Source of the DNA: Microbacterium sp.
Lineage (GTDB): Bacteria > Actinomycetota > Actinomycetes > Actinomycetales > Microbacteriaceae
DNA: 64,000 bases
Direction of reading: 5' to 3'
Assembly (NCBI GenBank): GCA_031177765.1
Contig: JAPSKH010000005.1
Span: 38,576 to 102,575 of the forward strand
The notes below the pieces were generated by a model. The model searched no databases. It was not told where the DNA came from and saw nothing but the letters and a program-made list of their open reading frames with translations. Both the position numbers and the translations under genes were made by a program. This document shows, one piece after another, positions 49,152-57,075 of this stretch (positions are counted from its first letter, which is position 1; the number at the start of each line of letters is the position of its first letter).

Positions 49152-51646
49152 GCGAGCCCGGGCCAGCGGAGCGCTATGCGCGTGCGCGCGCGGCCGCGCA
49201 GCTGGACCGGAGCCACCCGATCACGGCGGAATTCGCCGAGTCCCAGCGGTTCTCGCTCGACCCGTTCCAGCTGGAGGGCTGTCGCGCCCTCGAGGAGGGT
49301 AGGAGCGTGCTGGTCGCAGCGCCCACGGGCGCAGGCAAGACCATCGTCGGCGAGTTCGCGGTGCACCTGGCGATGCGGGAACCGGGCGACAAGGCGTTCT
49401 ACACCACGCCGATGAAGGCGCTGTCGAACCAGAAGTTCCGTGAGCTGCAGGACGTCTACGGTCCCGACGACGTGGGCCTGCTGACCGGCGACACCAACAT
49501 CAACGGCGGCGCCCGTGTCGTGGTGATGACCACCGAGGTGCTCCGCAACATGCTCTACGCCGACTCGCCGGCGCTGCGAGGCCTCCGGTACGTCGTGATG
49601 GACGAGGTCCACTACCTCGCCGATCGCTTCCGCGGTGCGGTGTGGGAGGAGGTCATCATCCACCTCCCTCCGAGCGTGCGACTGGTGTCGCTGTCTGCGA
49701 CCGTCTCCAACGCCGAGGAGTTCGGCGACTGGCTCGACACCGTCCGCGGCGACACCGAGGTCATCGTGTCCGAGACCCGGCCCGTCCCGCTCGAGCAGCA
49801 TGTCCTCGTGCGCGGCGACCTGCTGCCGCTCTTCGACGACCGCGCCGGCGTGGCCACGGCGAAGGTGAACCAGGAGCTCCTGCGTATCCGGTCGCTCCGA
49901 GGACCGACCTACGAGAACAACCGCCGCGCGCAGAGCCTGAACAGCGCCCGTCACGCGGGGTACGAGGCATCCCGGCGACGCCCCAAGAGGGGCGAGAGGC
50001 GTCCGGTCCGCGCCGCGAACGTCCAGCGCATCGAGCGCCTGGACCGTCCGGACGTGGTGGAGCTCCTCGGCCGATCCAACCTCCTCCCGGCGATCTTCTT
50101 CATCTTCAGCCGCGCCGGCTGCGACGCCGCCGTCAAGCAGGTGCGGCGCTCGGGCGTGCGCCTGACCGATCAGGACGAGCGTCGTGAGATCCGCGAGATC
50201 GTCGAGGAGCGCACCCGCACGCTGCTCGAGGAGGACCTCGCGGTGCTGGGGTACTGGGAGTGGCGGGACAACCTCGAGCGAGGCATCGCCTCTCACCACG
50301 CCGGCCTCCTCCCGGCGTTCAAGGAGGTCGTCGAGGAGCTGTTCCAGCGCAAGCTGGTCAAGGTCGTCTTCGCGACCGAGACACTCGCGCTCGGCATCAA
50401 CATGCCCGCGCGCACGGTCGTGCTGGAGAAGCTCGAGAAGTTCAACGGCGAGGCGCGCGTGGCCATCACCTCGGGGGAGTACACGCAGCTCACCGGGCGC
50501 GCCGGTCGCCGCGGCATCGACGTGGAGGGCCACGCCGTCATCCAGTGGACCGAGGGCCTGGACCCTCAGGCGGTGGCGGCGCTGGCGTCACGGCGCACCT
50601 ACCCGCTGAACTCGAGCTTCCGTCCCACCTACAACATGGCCGTCAACCTCATCGACCAGTTCGGCCGGTCGCGGGCCCGCGAGATCCTGGAGTCCTCGTT
50701 CGCGCAGTTCCAGGCGGACCGGTCGGTCGTCGGCCTCGCCCGCGAGGTGCGCGAGAAGGAGGACTCGCTCGCCGGCTACGAGAAGGCGATGACCTGCGAC
50801 CGCGGCGACTTCACGGAGTACTCGGCCATCCGGCGCGAGCTCAGCGACCTCGAGAAGCTCAACCGCAAGGACGCCGGAGCGTCCCGCCGCACACGCGACG
50901 AGCGGCTCGATCGGATCGCCGACCTGCGCACGCGCATGCAGCGTCACGCGTGCCATCGCTGCCCCGACCGTGAGAACCATGCACGCTGGGCGGAGCGGTA
51001 CTGGAAGCTGAGGCGGAGCATCGACAAGGTGCGCGGTCAGATCCAGGCGCGCACCGGCACGGTGGCCCGTGTGTTCGACCGCGTCGTCGACGTCCTCTCC
51101 GAACTCGACTACGTCCGGATCGACGACGACGGGGTCACCGCGCTCACGCCCGCTGGGCGCACGATGAAGCGCATCTACGGTGAGCGCGACCTGCTCGTCG
51201 CCGAATCGCTCCGTCGTGGTCTGTGGGAGAAGCTCGATGCGCCCTCGCTGGCCGCGCTGGCGTGCTGTCTGGTCTACGAACCGCGCCGCGATGAAGCCGG
51301 CGTCGGGGAGCGCGGCCTGCCGCGTGGACCCTTCCGTCCGGCCTTCGAGGCCACGTCGGATCTCTGGCAGGCTCTGGATGACCGCGAACGCGAACATCAC
51401 CTGCCCGGGTCGGAGCCGATCGCTCTGGGACTGGCCACGGCGATGCACACGTGGGCGCGCGGCGGGATGCTCGACCGGGTGCTGCTGGAAGCGGACATGG
51501 CCGCCGGCGACTTCGTGCGGTGGGCGAAGCAGACCATCGACCTGCTCGACCAGCTGTCGCTGGTCGCGGATGCGTCGGTGGCCTCGACAGCGCGCAGGGC
51601 GCTGGAAGCCGTGCGCCGCGGGATCGTCGCATACTCGGGCGTGTGA
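49148..51646 (+). CDS. helY: Ski2-like DEAH RNA helicase HelY
   Basis: An 832-residue superfamily 2 RNA helicase of the Ski2/Mtr4 type. Walker A APTGAGKT near residue 60, motif II MDEVHY, motif III LSATVSN and motif VI TGRAGRRGID are seen; the C-terminal third holds the helical DSHCT-like region with a CHRCPDRENH cysteine/histidine cluster (~residues 600-610). Shares the pafBC-tatAC-helY order with M. tuberculosis. ATG 49148 overlaps the tatC stop. Confidence 0.95.
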   Translation: MSEPGPAERYARARAAAQLDRSHPITAEFAESQRFSLDPFQLEGCRALEEGRSVLVAAPTGAGKTIVGEFAVHLAMREPGDKAFYTTPMKALSNQKFRELQDVYGPDDVGLLTGDTNINGGARVVVMTTEVLRNMLYADSPALRGLRYVVMDEVHYLADRFRGAVWEEVIIHLPPSVRLVSLSATVSNAEEFGDWLDTVRGDTEVIVSETRPVPLEQHVLVRGDLLPLFDDRAGVATAKVNQELLRIRSLRGPTYENNRRAQSLNSARHAGYEASRRRPKRGERRPVRAANVQRIERLDRPDVVELLGRSNLLPAIFFIFSRAGCDAAVKQVRRSGVRLTDQDERREIREIVEERTRTLLEEDLAVLGYWEWRDNLERGIASHHAGLLPAFKEVVEELFQRKLVKVVFATETLALGINMPARTVVLEKLEKFNGEARVAITSGEYTQLTGRAGRRGIDVEGHAVIQWTEGLDPQAVAALASRRTYPLNSSFRPTYNMAVNLIDQFGRSRAREILESSFAQFQADRSVVGLAREVREKEDSLAGYEKAMTCDRGDFTEYSAIRRELSDLEKLNRKDAGASRRTRDERLDRIADLRTRMQRHACHRCPDRENHARWAERYWKLRRSIDKVRGQIQARTGTVARVFDRVVDVLSELDYVRIDDDGVTALTPAGRTMKRIYGERDLLVAESLRRGLWEKLDAPSLAALACCLVYEPRRDEAGVGERGLPRGPFRPAFEATSDLWQALDDREREHHLPGSEPIALGLATAMHTWARGGMLDRVLLEADMAAGDFVRWAKQTIDLLDQLSLVADASVASTARRALEAVRRGIVAYSGV

Positions 51647-51680
51647 GAACGTCTCAAGCCGTCGTTCAGACACCGCCATC

Positions 51681-51686
51681 TAGGGT
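51681..51686 (+). promoter_or_regulatory. -10 box TAGGGT, leaderless lnt
   Basis: TAGGGT, 7 nt before GTG 51694. Confidence 0.5.
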
Positions 51687-51693
51687 GGTGCTC

Positions 51694-53259
51694 GTGTCCT
51701 CCGCCGCCCGCGCGCGTCCGCTCCTCCCGCTGTGGGCAGCGGTGCCGGCATCGGCGATCGCGGGCGTCCTGCTCGACGTCGCGTTCCCGGCCGTGGGCTG
51801 GTGGCCGATGGCATTCGTCTCGGTCGCGGTGGCACTGGTCTGCCTGATCGGCCGGCGCTTCGGCGGCGCCTTCCTCGCGGGCCTGGCGTACGGTCTGGCG
51901 TTCTACCTCATGAACGTCGACTTCACGGCCGCCTGGGTCGGACCGGTGCCCTGGCTGGCACTGGCCGGTTTCGAGTCCCTGTTCGTCGCTGGTGGCGCCG
52001 CGCTCATCGCTCTGGCGTACCGCTGGGCGCCCCTCATCGTCCGCCGCCCGGGTGGGCGGATCATCGCGACGGCCCTCCTCGTCGCCGGACTGTGGACGGC
52101 CCGTGAGGCGGTGACCGGCGGCTTCCCCTACGGGGGCTTCCCATGGGGTCGCGTGGGCACCAGCCAGGTGAGCGGGCCGTTCGCGGAAGTCGTGTCGTGG
52201 ACCGGGACCTCGGGTCTGACGTTCCTCGTCGTCGGCATCGCCGCCGCCGGGATCGAGCTGGTGCGCGGGGCCGGCCGATCGCGGCGCCGGATGAGATGGG
52301 CGCCCGCCGCGGCGCTGCTTGCGGCGGCGGCCGCCCTGGCGGTCCTTCCCGCGTGGGGCACCACGCCGACCGGCAGCATCCGGGTCGCCGGCATCCAGGG
52401 GAACGGGCCCGCGGGGTACTTCGACACGCGACAGGCCGGCGACATCCTGAAGTCCCAGCTGGATGCGACCCGTCCCGTCTTCGACGCCTCGGATATCGAT
52501 GTGGTGCTCTGGCCGGAAGGGAGCGTCGACCTCGACCCCCGCACGTCGCCCACCGCGGCCGCCGCGCTGGACCTGATCACCCGCGAGCTGGATGCGCCGC
52601 TGCTCGCCAACCGCATCGAGCAGCGCGGGGAGGCGTACTTCAACACCTCGTTCCTCTGGAACGACGGCATCGAGCAGACGTATGACAAGCGCAACCCCGT
52701 GCCGTTCGGCGAGTACGTGCCCGACCGCGCGTTCTACGCCGCACTGGCGCCCGACCTCATCGGGATGATCGGGCGGGACTACACGCCGGGGAGCAACTCG
52801 CCGGTGTTCGACGTGAACGGCGTGCGAGCCGGCCTGGCCATCTGCTTCGATGTCATCTACGACGCTCTGGTCTGGGAAGGCGCACACGCGGGCGCGGAGG
52901 TGTACCTCTTCCAGACCAACAACGCCGACTTCCGCGGCACCGACGAGAACCTCCAGCAGCTGGCCGTCGCACGACTGCGCGCGATCGAGACGGGCCGGGC
53001 CGTGGTCAACCTGTCGACGGTGGGGACGAGCCAGGTGATCGGCCCGAACGGGGCCACCATCCAGGGGCTCCCGGCCGACGAGCCGGGTCACCTGCTGACG
53101 GATGTGCCGCTCCGGGCAGGACTCACCCCCGCCGTGGTGCTCGGCGCCGGCATCGGCGCCGTCCTGTCGTGGGGGAGTGTGGCCGCGCTCGCCGCGGCGG
53201 GCGTTGTCGTGCGCATGAGGGCTTCCCGCGCCGGGAACGCGGAAACGCCGGCCCCGTAG
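51694..53259 (+). CDS. lnt: Apolipoprotein N-acyltransferase Lnt
   Basis: A 521-residue membrane enzyme that N-acylates the lipoprotein cysteine, completing maturation of lipoproteins such as those at 2.4 and 45 kb. About six N-terminal helices, then a nitrilase-like domain with the catalytic triad Glu275 (WPEGS), Lys332 (YDKRNPVPFGEY) and Cys384 (ICFDVIY). A last helix precedes a short basic tail. GTG 51694 fits a leaderless promoter; the open frame further upstream overlaps helY and lacks support. Confidence 0.94.
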   Translation: MSSAARARPLLPLWAAVPASAIAGVLLDVAFPAVGWWPMAFVSVAVALVCLIGRRFGGAFLAGLAYGLAFYLMNVDFTAAWVGPVPWLALAGFESLFVAGGAALIALAYRWAPLIVRRPGGRIIATALLVAGLWTAREAVTGGFPYGGFPWGRVGTSQVSGPFAEVVSWTGTSGLTFLVVGIAAAGIELVRGAGRSRRRMRWAPAAALLAAAAALAVLPAWGTTPTGSIRVAGIQGNGPAGYFDTRQAGDILKSQLDATRPVFDASDIDVVLWPEGSVDLDPRTSPTAAAALDLITRELDAPLLANRIEQRGEAYFNTSFLWNDGIEQTYDKRNPVPFGEYVPDRAFYAALAPDLIGMIGRDYTPGSNSPVFDVNGVRAGLAICFDVIYDALVWEGAHAGAEVYLFQTNNADFRGTDENLQQLAVARLRAIETGRAVVNLSTVGTSQVIGPNGATIQGLPADEPGHLLTDVPLRAGLTPAVVLGAGIGAVLSWGSVAALAAAGVVVRMRASRAGNAETPAP

Positions 53260-53268
53260 GGCCGGCGT
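53245..53268. terminator. Terminator with the lnt stop codon in its loop
   Basis: Perfect 10-bp stem ACGCCGGCCC with loop CGTA. The lnt TAG starts in the loop. The convergent rbpA gene ends 19 bp beyond it. Confidence 0.65.
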
Positions 53269-53286
53269 CGCATCGTCGGGGTTCGG

Positions 53287-53670
53287 TCAGGCGCTCATCT
53301 TGTCGACGGACATGTCCTCGCCGGCGCCGCGGCGGGCGCGGACGTAGGCGAGCCGCTCCTCGAGGAGCTCCTCGAGCTCGGGGATGGTCCGCCGCTCCAG
53401 CAGCATGTCCCAGTGGCTGCGAGGCGTCTTGTCGCCAGAGTGGTCGACCGTCTCGGTGCCCTCGCCGACGCGCCGCAGCGCCTCGCCGCCGCACGTGCGG
53501 CACTCCCACGACGGGGGCACCTCGGCGTCGGCCGCGAAGGTCAAGGTCGTGTCACGGCCGCATGCCGTACACGTATAGGTGTGCTGTGCGCGCTCATGGA
53601 ACACGACGCCCTCTTCGCTCTGTAGGCTCTGGGCGCCGAGTCGGATGCCGCGGAGACTCCGGTCTGCCAT
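53287..53670 (-). CDS. rbpA: RNA polymerase-binding protein RbpA
   Basis: A 127-residue actinobacterial transcription factor that stabilises open complexes with the principal sigma factor. The N-terminus MADRSLRGIRLGAQSLQSEEGV is highly conserved; four cysteines at 34, 37, 57 and 60 could bind zinc as in Streptomyces; the C-terminal TPRSHWDMLLERRTIPELEELLEERL is the sigma-interacting domain. ATG 53670 follows GAGAGGA. An upstream SigR-like promoter is possible. Confidence 0.96.
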   Translation of the reverse strand: MADRSLRGIRLGAQSLQSEEGVVFHERAQHTYTCTACGRDTTLTFAADAEVPPSWECRTCGGEALRRVGEGTETVDHSGDKTPRSHWDMLLERRTIPELEELLEERLAYVRARRGAGEDMSVDKMSA

Positions 53671-53698
53671 TGTGTGGTCCTCTCGTCGCTGTACAGGT

Positions 53699-53726
53699 AT
53701 AACCAAGCGACCTGTGCGGATCATCC
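53699..53726 (-). promoter_or_regulatory. Possible SigR-type promoter of rbpA
   Basis: Minus-strand GGATG at 53726-53722, an 18-nt spacer, then GTTAT at 53703-53699. This resembles the GGAAT-N18-GTT pattern of SigR/SigH promoters, and no sound TANNNT box is present at the right distance. Confidence 0.35.
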
Positions 53727-53806
53727 GAGCGGCCCCCGCTGGACCCGCATTCACAGTGGATGCTCAGCCCCGGCGAGGGCGGCGGCGATACGGCGGCGCG
53801 GACCTG

Positions 53807-54604
53807 TCAGCCGAGCGCCTCGAGGGCTACGTCGGCGCGGTCGGTGACGATGCCGTCGACGCCCATCCCGACGAGGCGGCGCATGTCATCCACGTCGTTC
53901 ACAGTCCACACATGCACCTCGACGTCGTGCCGGTGCGCCGCTTCGATGAGACGCGGCGTGACGATGCGCAGCCGGCCGCGACGCTCAGGCACCTGCAGCG
54001 CATCCAGACCCGCCAGCGAGCGGCCGATCGCGCGGCGCGAGCGCGACGCGACGGCGGCGAGCACGCGCGCGACCGCGCCCCGACCGGCCGAGGTGGCCGG
54101 CAGCGACGCCGGAGCATCGCCGGCGGGCGCGTGCAGGACCTCGCGGGCGGCGGCCAGCGCGGTGCGACGACGCGCATCCGAGAAGCTCGTCACGAGCACC
54201 CGGTCGGCATGGGGAGCGACCAAGCGGCCCACGGCCTCGGCGGCGGCGTCGACCTTGACGTCGAGGTTGAACCGGAGCGTCGGGAAGGCCTCCAGCGCCT
54301 GGGCCAGCGCGATGAGGCCGCCCCGTTCCGCCATCAGCTGTTCGAGCTCTGCGGCCGCGACGCGGGCGACTTTCCGGGGGTCTCCCGTGACGCGTGACAG
54401 ATCCTCGTCGTGGAACAGCACGACCACGCCGTCCGCGGTCACATGACAGTCGGTTTCGACGTACGCGACCCCGGCCGCGTGGGCTGCCGCGACCGCCGCG
54501 AAGGAGTTCTCGACGACACCGTCTCTGGCGGCATCCGCCGTGACGAGTCCTCGATGGGCCAGGACGCGAGGCGTCGCGACGCCCCGGAACCACGGGTGGC
54601 TCAT
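53807..54604 (-). CDS. Glycerophosphodiester phosphodiesterase
   Basis: A 265-residue GDPD-fold enzyme. VLAHRGL has the first catalytic His, VENSFAAV and VAYVETDCHVTADGVVVLFHDEDLSRVTG the metal ligands and second His, and NLDVKVD a further acidic site. The C-terminal VHVWTVNDVDDMRRLVGMGVDGIVTDR closes the barrel. Hydrolyses deacylated phospholipids to glycerol-3-phosphate and alcohol. No signal peptide. ATG 54604 is preceded by AGAGG at short distance. Confidence 0.92.
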   Translation of the reverse strand: MSHPWFRGVATPRVLAHRGLVTADAARDGVVENSFAAVAAAHAAGVAYVETDCHVTADGVVVLFHDEDLSRVTGDPRKVARVAAAELEQLMAERGGLIALAQALEAFPTLRFNLDVKVDAAAEAVGRLVAPHADRVLVTSFSDARRRTALAAAREVLHAPAGDAPASLPATSAGRGAVARVLAAVASRSRRAIGRSLAGLDALQVPERRGRLRIVTPRLIEAAHRHDVEVHVWTVNDVDDMRRLVGMGVDGIVTDRADVALEALG

Positions 54605-54618
54605 ACCTCTGCTCAGGC

Positions 54619-55710
54619 TCAGCGGACGATATCGCCCGACGACTCTCCCGGTGCCGCGCCGACACCACCCGGTGTCGCGTCCATCGCCTGCGTCGCGATC
54701 TCGTCGGCTGCCGAGGCGGCCTCGTGCGCGGCGGCCACCGCCTCGTCCGCCGCCGAGCTGGACCGCGGACGCGCACGGCCGGGCGTCGACGCGGGACCTG
54801 CGGACGTGGGCGCCGCGCGGCCACCGAAGGCGTCGCCGATGCCCTTGAGCGCCTCGGTGAGCTCGCTTGGGATGATCCACAGCTTGCTGGACGGGCTTTC
54901 GGAGATCTTGGGCAGTGTCTGCAGGTACTGGTACGCCAGAAGCTTGTCGTCCGGTCCGCCGGCGTGGATGGCGTTGAACACCATCTCGATGGCCTCCGCC
55001 TCGCCCTGCGCGCGCAGGACCGCGGCCTGCTTGTCTCCTTCGGCGCGAAGGATCTCGGCCTGCCGGCGCCCCTCGGCCTCGAGGATCTGCGACTGCTTCG
55101 ACCCCTCGGCGGTGAGGATCGCCGCGCGCCGATCGCGCTCGGCGCGCATCTGCTTCTCCATCGAGTCCTGGATCGACAGCGGCGGATCGATGGCCTTGAG
55201 CTCCACACGCGACACCCGCAGGCCCCACTTGCCCGTCGCCTCGTCGAGCACGACGCGCAGCTGCCCGTTGATGTTGTCGCGACTGGTGAGCGCCTCCTCC
55301 AGGTTCAGCCCGCCCACCACGTTGCGCAGCGTCGTGGTGGTGAGCTGCTCGACCGCGCTCAGGTAGTTCGCGATCTCATAGGTCGCAGCCCGGGCGTCGG
55401 TGACCTGGAAGTAGACCACCGTGTCGATCGAGACCACGAGGTTGTCCTCGGTGATCACCGGCTGCGGGGGGAACGACACCACCTGTTCCCGCATGTCGAC
55501 GAGGGGACGCAGGCGGTCGATGAACGGCACGAGCAGGTTCAGGCCCGGCTGCAGGGTGCGCTGATAGCGGCCCAGGCGCTCCACGACGCCGGCGTACGCC
55601 TGGGGGATGATGCGGATCGAACGGAAGATCACGACGATCACGAAGATCGCCAGGACGACCAGCAGGACGATCACGAAGATCTGGCCGATGAAGGCGCCGA
55701 CGTCAACCAT
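54619..55710 (-). CDS. SPFH/Band 7 domain protein (stomatin/QmcA type)
   Basis: A 363-residue membrane-anchored SPFH protein. An N-terminal helix (FIVIVLLVVLAIFVIVVIF) is followed by the PHB domain with IIPQAYAGVVERLGRYQRTLQPGLNLLVPFID and VSIDTVVYFQVTDA, then a long coiled coil with repeated Ala-Glu-Gly-x-Arg blocks and a Ser/Ala-rich tail. It oligomerises to organise membrane domains. The NfeD partner gene upstream overlaps its start by 8 bp, a standard pairing. Confidence 0.93.
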   Translation of the reverse strand: MVDVGAFIGQIFVIVLLVVLAIFVIVVIFRSIRIIPQAYAGVVERLGRYQRTLQPGLNLLVPFIDRLRPLVDMREQVVSFPPQPVITEDNLVVSIDTVVYFQVTDARAATYEIANYLSAVEQLTTTTLRNVVGGLNLEEALTSRDNINGQLRVVLDEATGKWGLRVSRVELKAIDPPLSIQDSMEKQMRAERDRRAAILTAEGSKQSQILEAEGRRQAEILRAEGDKQAAVLRAQGEAEAIEMVFNAIHAGGPDDKLLAYQYLQTLPKISESPSSKLWIIPSELTEALKGIGDAFGGRAAPTSAGPASTPGRARPRSSSAADEAVAAAHEAASAADEIATQAMDATPGGVGAAPGESSGDIVR

Positions 55711-56188
55711 CGTGGGGGTTCCTTTCAGGGGGGTCGGTGGCGACCTCGACGGTCGCTCCGAGGACGGCGACCACGTTGACCCGGGCGCCGACCTCGAGTG
55801 TCGGGGGAGCGGTGGGAGCGAGCTTGGCGGTCCAGGTCTCGCCGTTGTCGAGCTTGACGGAGCCGTAGCCGTCGACGAACGGCGCGAGCACACGCGCACC
55901 CATGCCGTAGAGCGCATCGACGTTCGTGCGAGCCGGCTCTGCGCCGCGGTGCAGCGTGCGAAGCAGCAGCGGCCTGATCGTGAAGAGCAGGATGGCCGAC
56001 AGCGCGGCGGCGGCGCCGATCTGCAGCCACCACGGGCCGCCCAGGAGATTCACGCCCAGGCCGCCGATCAGCGACCCCGCGGCCAGCATCAGGAACGTGA
56101 ACTCCAGCGTGAGCAGCTCGACGATGACGAACAGGAGTGCGAGCACCAGCCAGAGGATCCACATGTACTGCGTGAGATCTGGCAGCAT
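55703..56188 (-). CDS. NfeD family membrane protein
   Basis: A 161-residue partner of SPFH proteins. Three or four helices (MWILWLVLALLFVIVELLTLEFTFLMLAAGSLIGGLG...) precede a C-terminal OB-fold domain with VDALYGMGARVLAPFVDGYGSVKLDNGETWTAK. ATG 56188 follows AAGGGAAGG. Overlap with the SPFH start indicates coupled synthesis. Confidence 0.9.
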   Translation of the reverse strand: MLPDLTQYMWILWLVLALLFVIVELLTLEFTFLMLAAGSLIGGLGVNLLGGPWWLQIGAAAALSAILLFTIRPLLLRTLHRGAEPARTNVDALYGMGARVLAPFVDGYGSVKLDNGETWTAKLAPTAPPTLEVGARVNVVAVLGATVEVATDPPERNPHDG

Positions 56189-56217
56189 CGCCTTCCCTTC
56201 CCGAGTCCCTTGATGGA

Positions 56218-56223
56218 ACCCTA
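56218..56223 (-). promoter_or_regulatory. -10 box TAGGGT for the NfeD-SPFH pair
   Basis: Minus-strand TAGGGT, 29 nt before ATG 56188. Confidence 0.4.
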
Positions 56224-56248
56224 CACGCGCCTGCGCGCGGCGCGTTGA

Positions 56249-56254
56249 TAGGGT
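56249..56254 (+). promoter_or_regulatory. -10 box TAGGGT for the SDR-peptidase pair
   Basis: TAGGGT, 53 nt before ATG 56308; CAGGAG lies upstream of the ATG. Confidence 0.4.
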
Positions 56255-56307
56255 CGACACGGCCCGCCCACCCGCGATCCGGGCCCACATCCACAGGAGC
56301 GTCATCC

Positions 56308-57072
56308 ATGACTCAGACCCTCGAGGCCGGCTCTCTGCGCGGCAAGACCGCGCTCGTCACGGGTTCGTCCCGCGGCATCGGCGCCGACACCGTCCGCTAT
56401 CTCGCCGAAGCGGGAGCCGATGTCGTCGTGAACTATCGCAACAAGGCTCCGCGGGCGGAGAAGCTCGCGGCAGGCCTGCGGGAGCTCGGCGTCGAGGTGC
56501 TCGTCGTCGGCGCCGACCTCACCGACGCCGCATCCGTGCAGGCGATGTTCGACGAGGTGGAGCGGACCTTCGGCGGCCTCGACATCCTGGTGCTCAACGC
56601 CTCCGGCGGCATGGAGTCCGGCGTGGCCGAGGACTACGCGCTGCAGCTGAACCGCGATGCGCAGGTGCGCGTCCTCGAGACGGCGCTGCCGCTGCTGCGC
56701 GAGGGCTCGCGCGTGGTGTTCGTCACCAGCCACCAGGCCCACTTCATCCGCACGACGCCGACCATGCCCGAGTACGAGCCGGTGGCCCTGTCCAAGCGAG
56801 CCGGCGAGGACGCCCTGCGCGAGCGCATCCCCGCGCTCACCGAGCGGGGGATCGAGTTCGTGGTCGTCTCCGGCGACATGATCGAGGGGACGATCACCGC
56901 GACGCTGCTCGAGCGCGCCAACCCGGGCGCGATCGCAACCCGGCGGGAGTCGGCCGGCAAGCTCTACAACGTGTCGGAGTTCGCCGCCGAGGTCGCCGCC
57001 GCAGCCGTGGAGCCTGTGCCGGCCGATCACACACGACTCGTGGGCGACGTCTCGTCGTTCGCGGCGGAGTGA
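56308..57072 (+). CDS. Atypical short-chain dehydrogenase lacking the catalytic tyrosine
   Basis: A 254-residue SDR. The cofactor loop TGSSRGIGADT is intact (residues ~19-29), as is LNASGG, but the active-site YxxxK reads V159-A-L-S-K163; the nearest tyrosine is Tyr156, seven before the lysine. It may be a non-catalytic or altered SDR, or bind NAD(P) as a sensor. The C-terminus lacks the usual substrate-loop motif. The gene is 3 bp upstream of the S9 peptidase gene. Confidence 0.86.
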   Translation: MTQTLEAGSLRGKTALVTGSSRGIGADTVRYLAEAGADVVVNYRNKAPRAEKLAAGLRELGVEVLVVGADLTDAASVQAMFDEVERTFGGLDILVLNASGGMESGVAEDYALQLNRDAQVRVLETALPLLREGSRVVFVTSHQAHFIRTTPTMPEYEPVALSKRAGEDALRERIPALTERGIEFVVVSGDMIEGTITATLLERANPGAIATRRESAGKLYNVSEFAAEVAAAAVEPVPADHTRLVGDVSSFAAE

Positions 57073-57075
57073 CCG

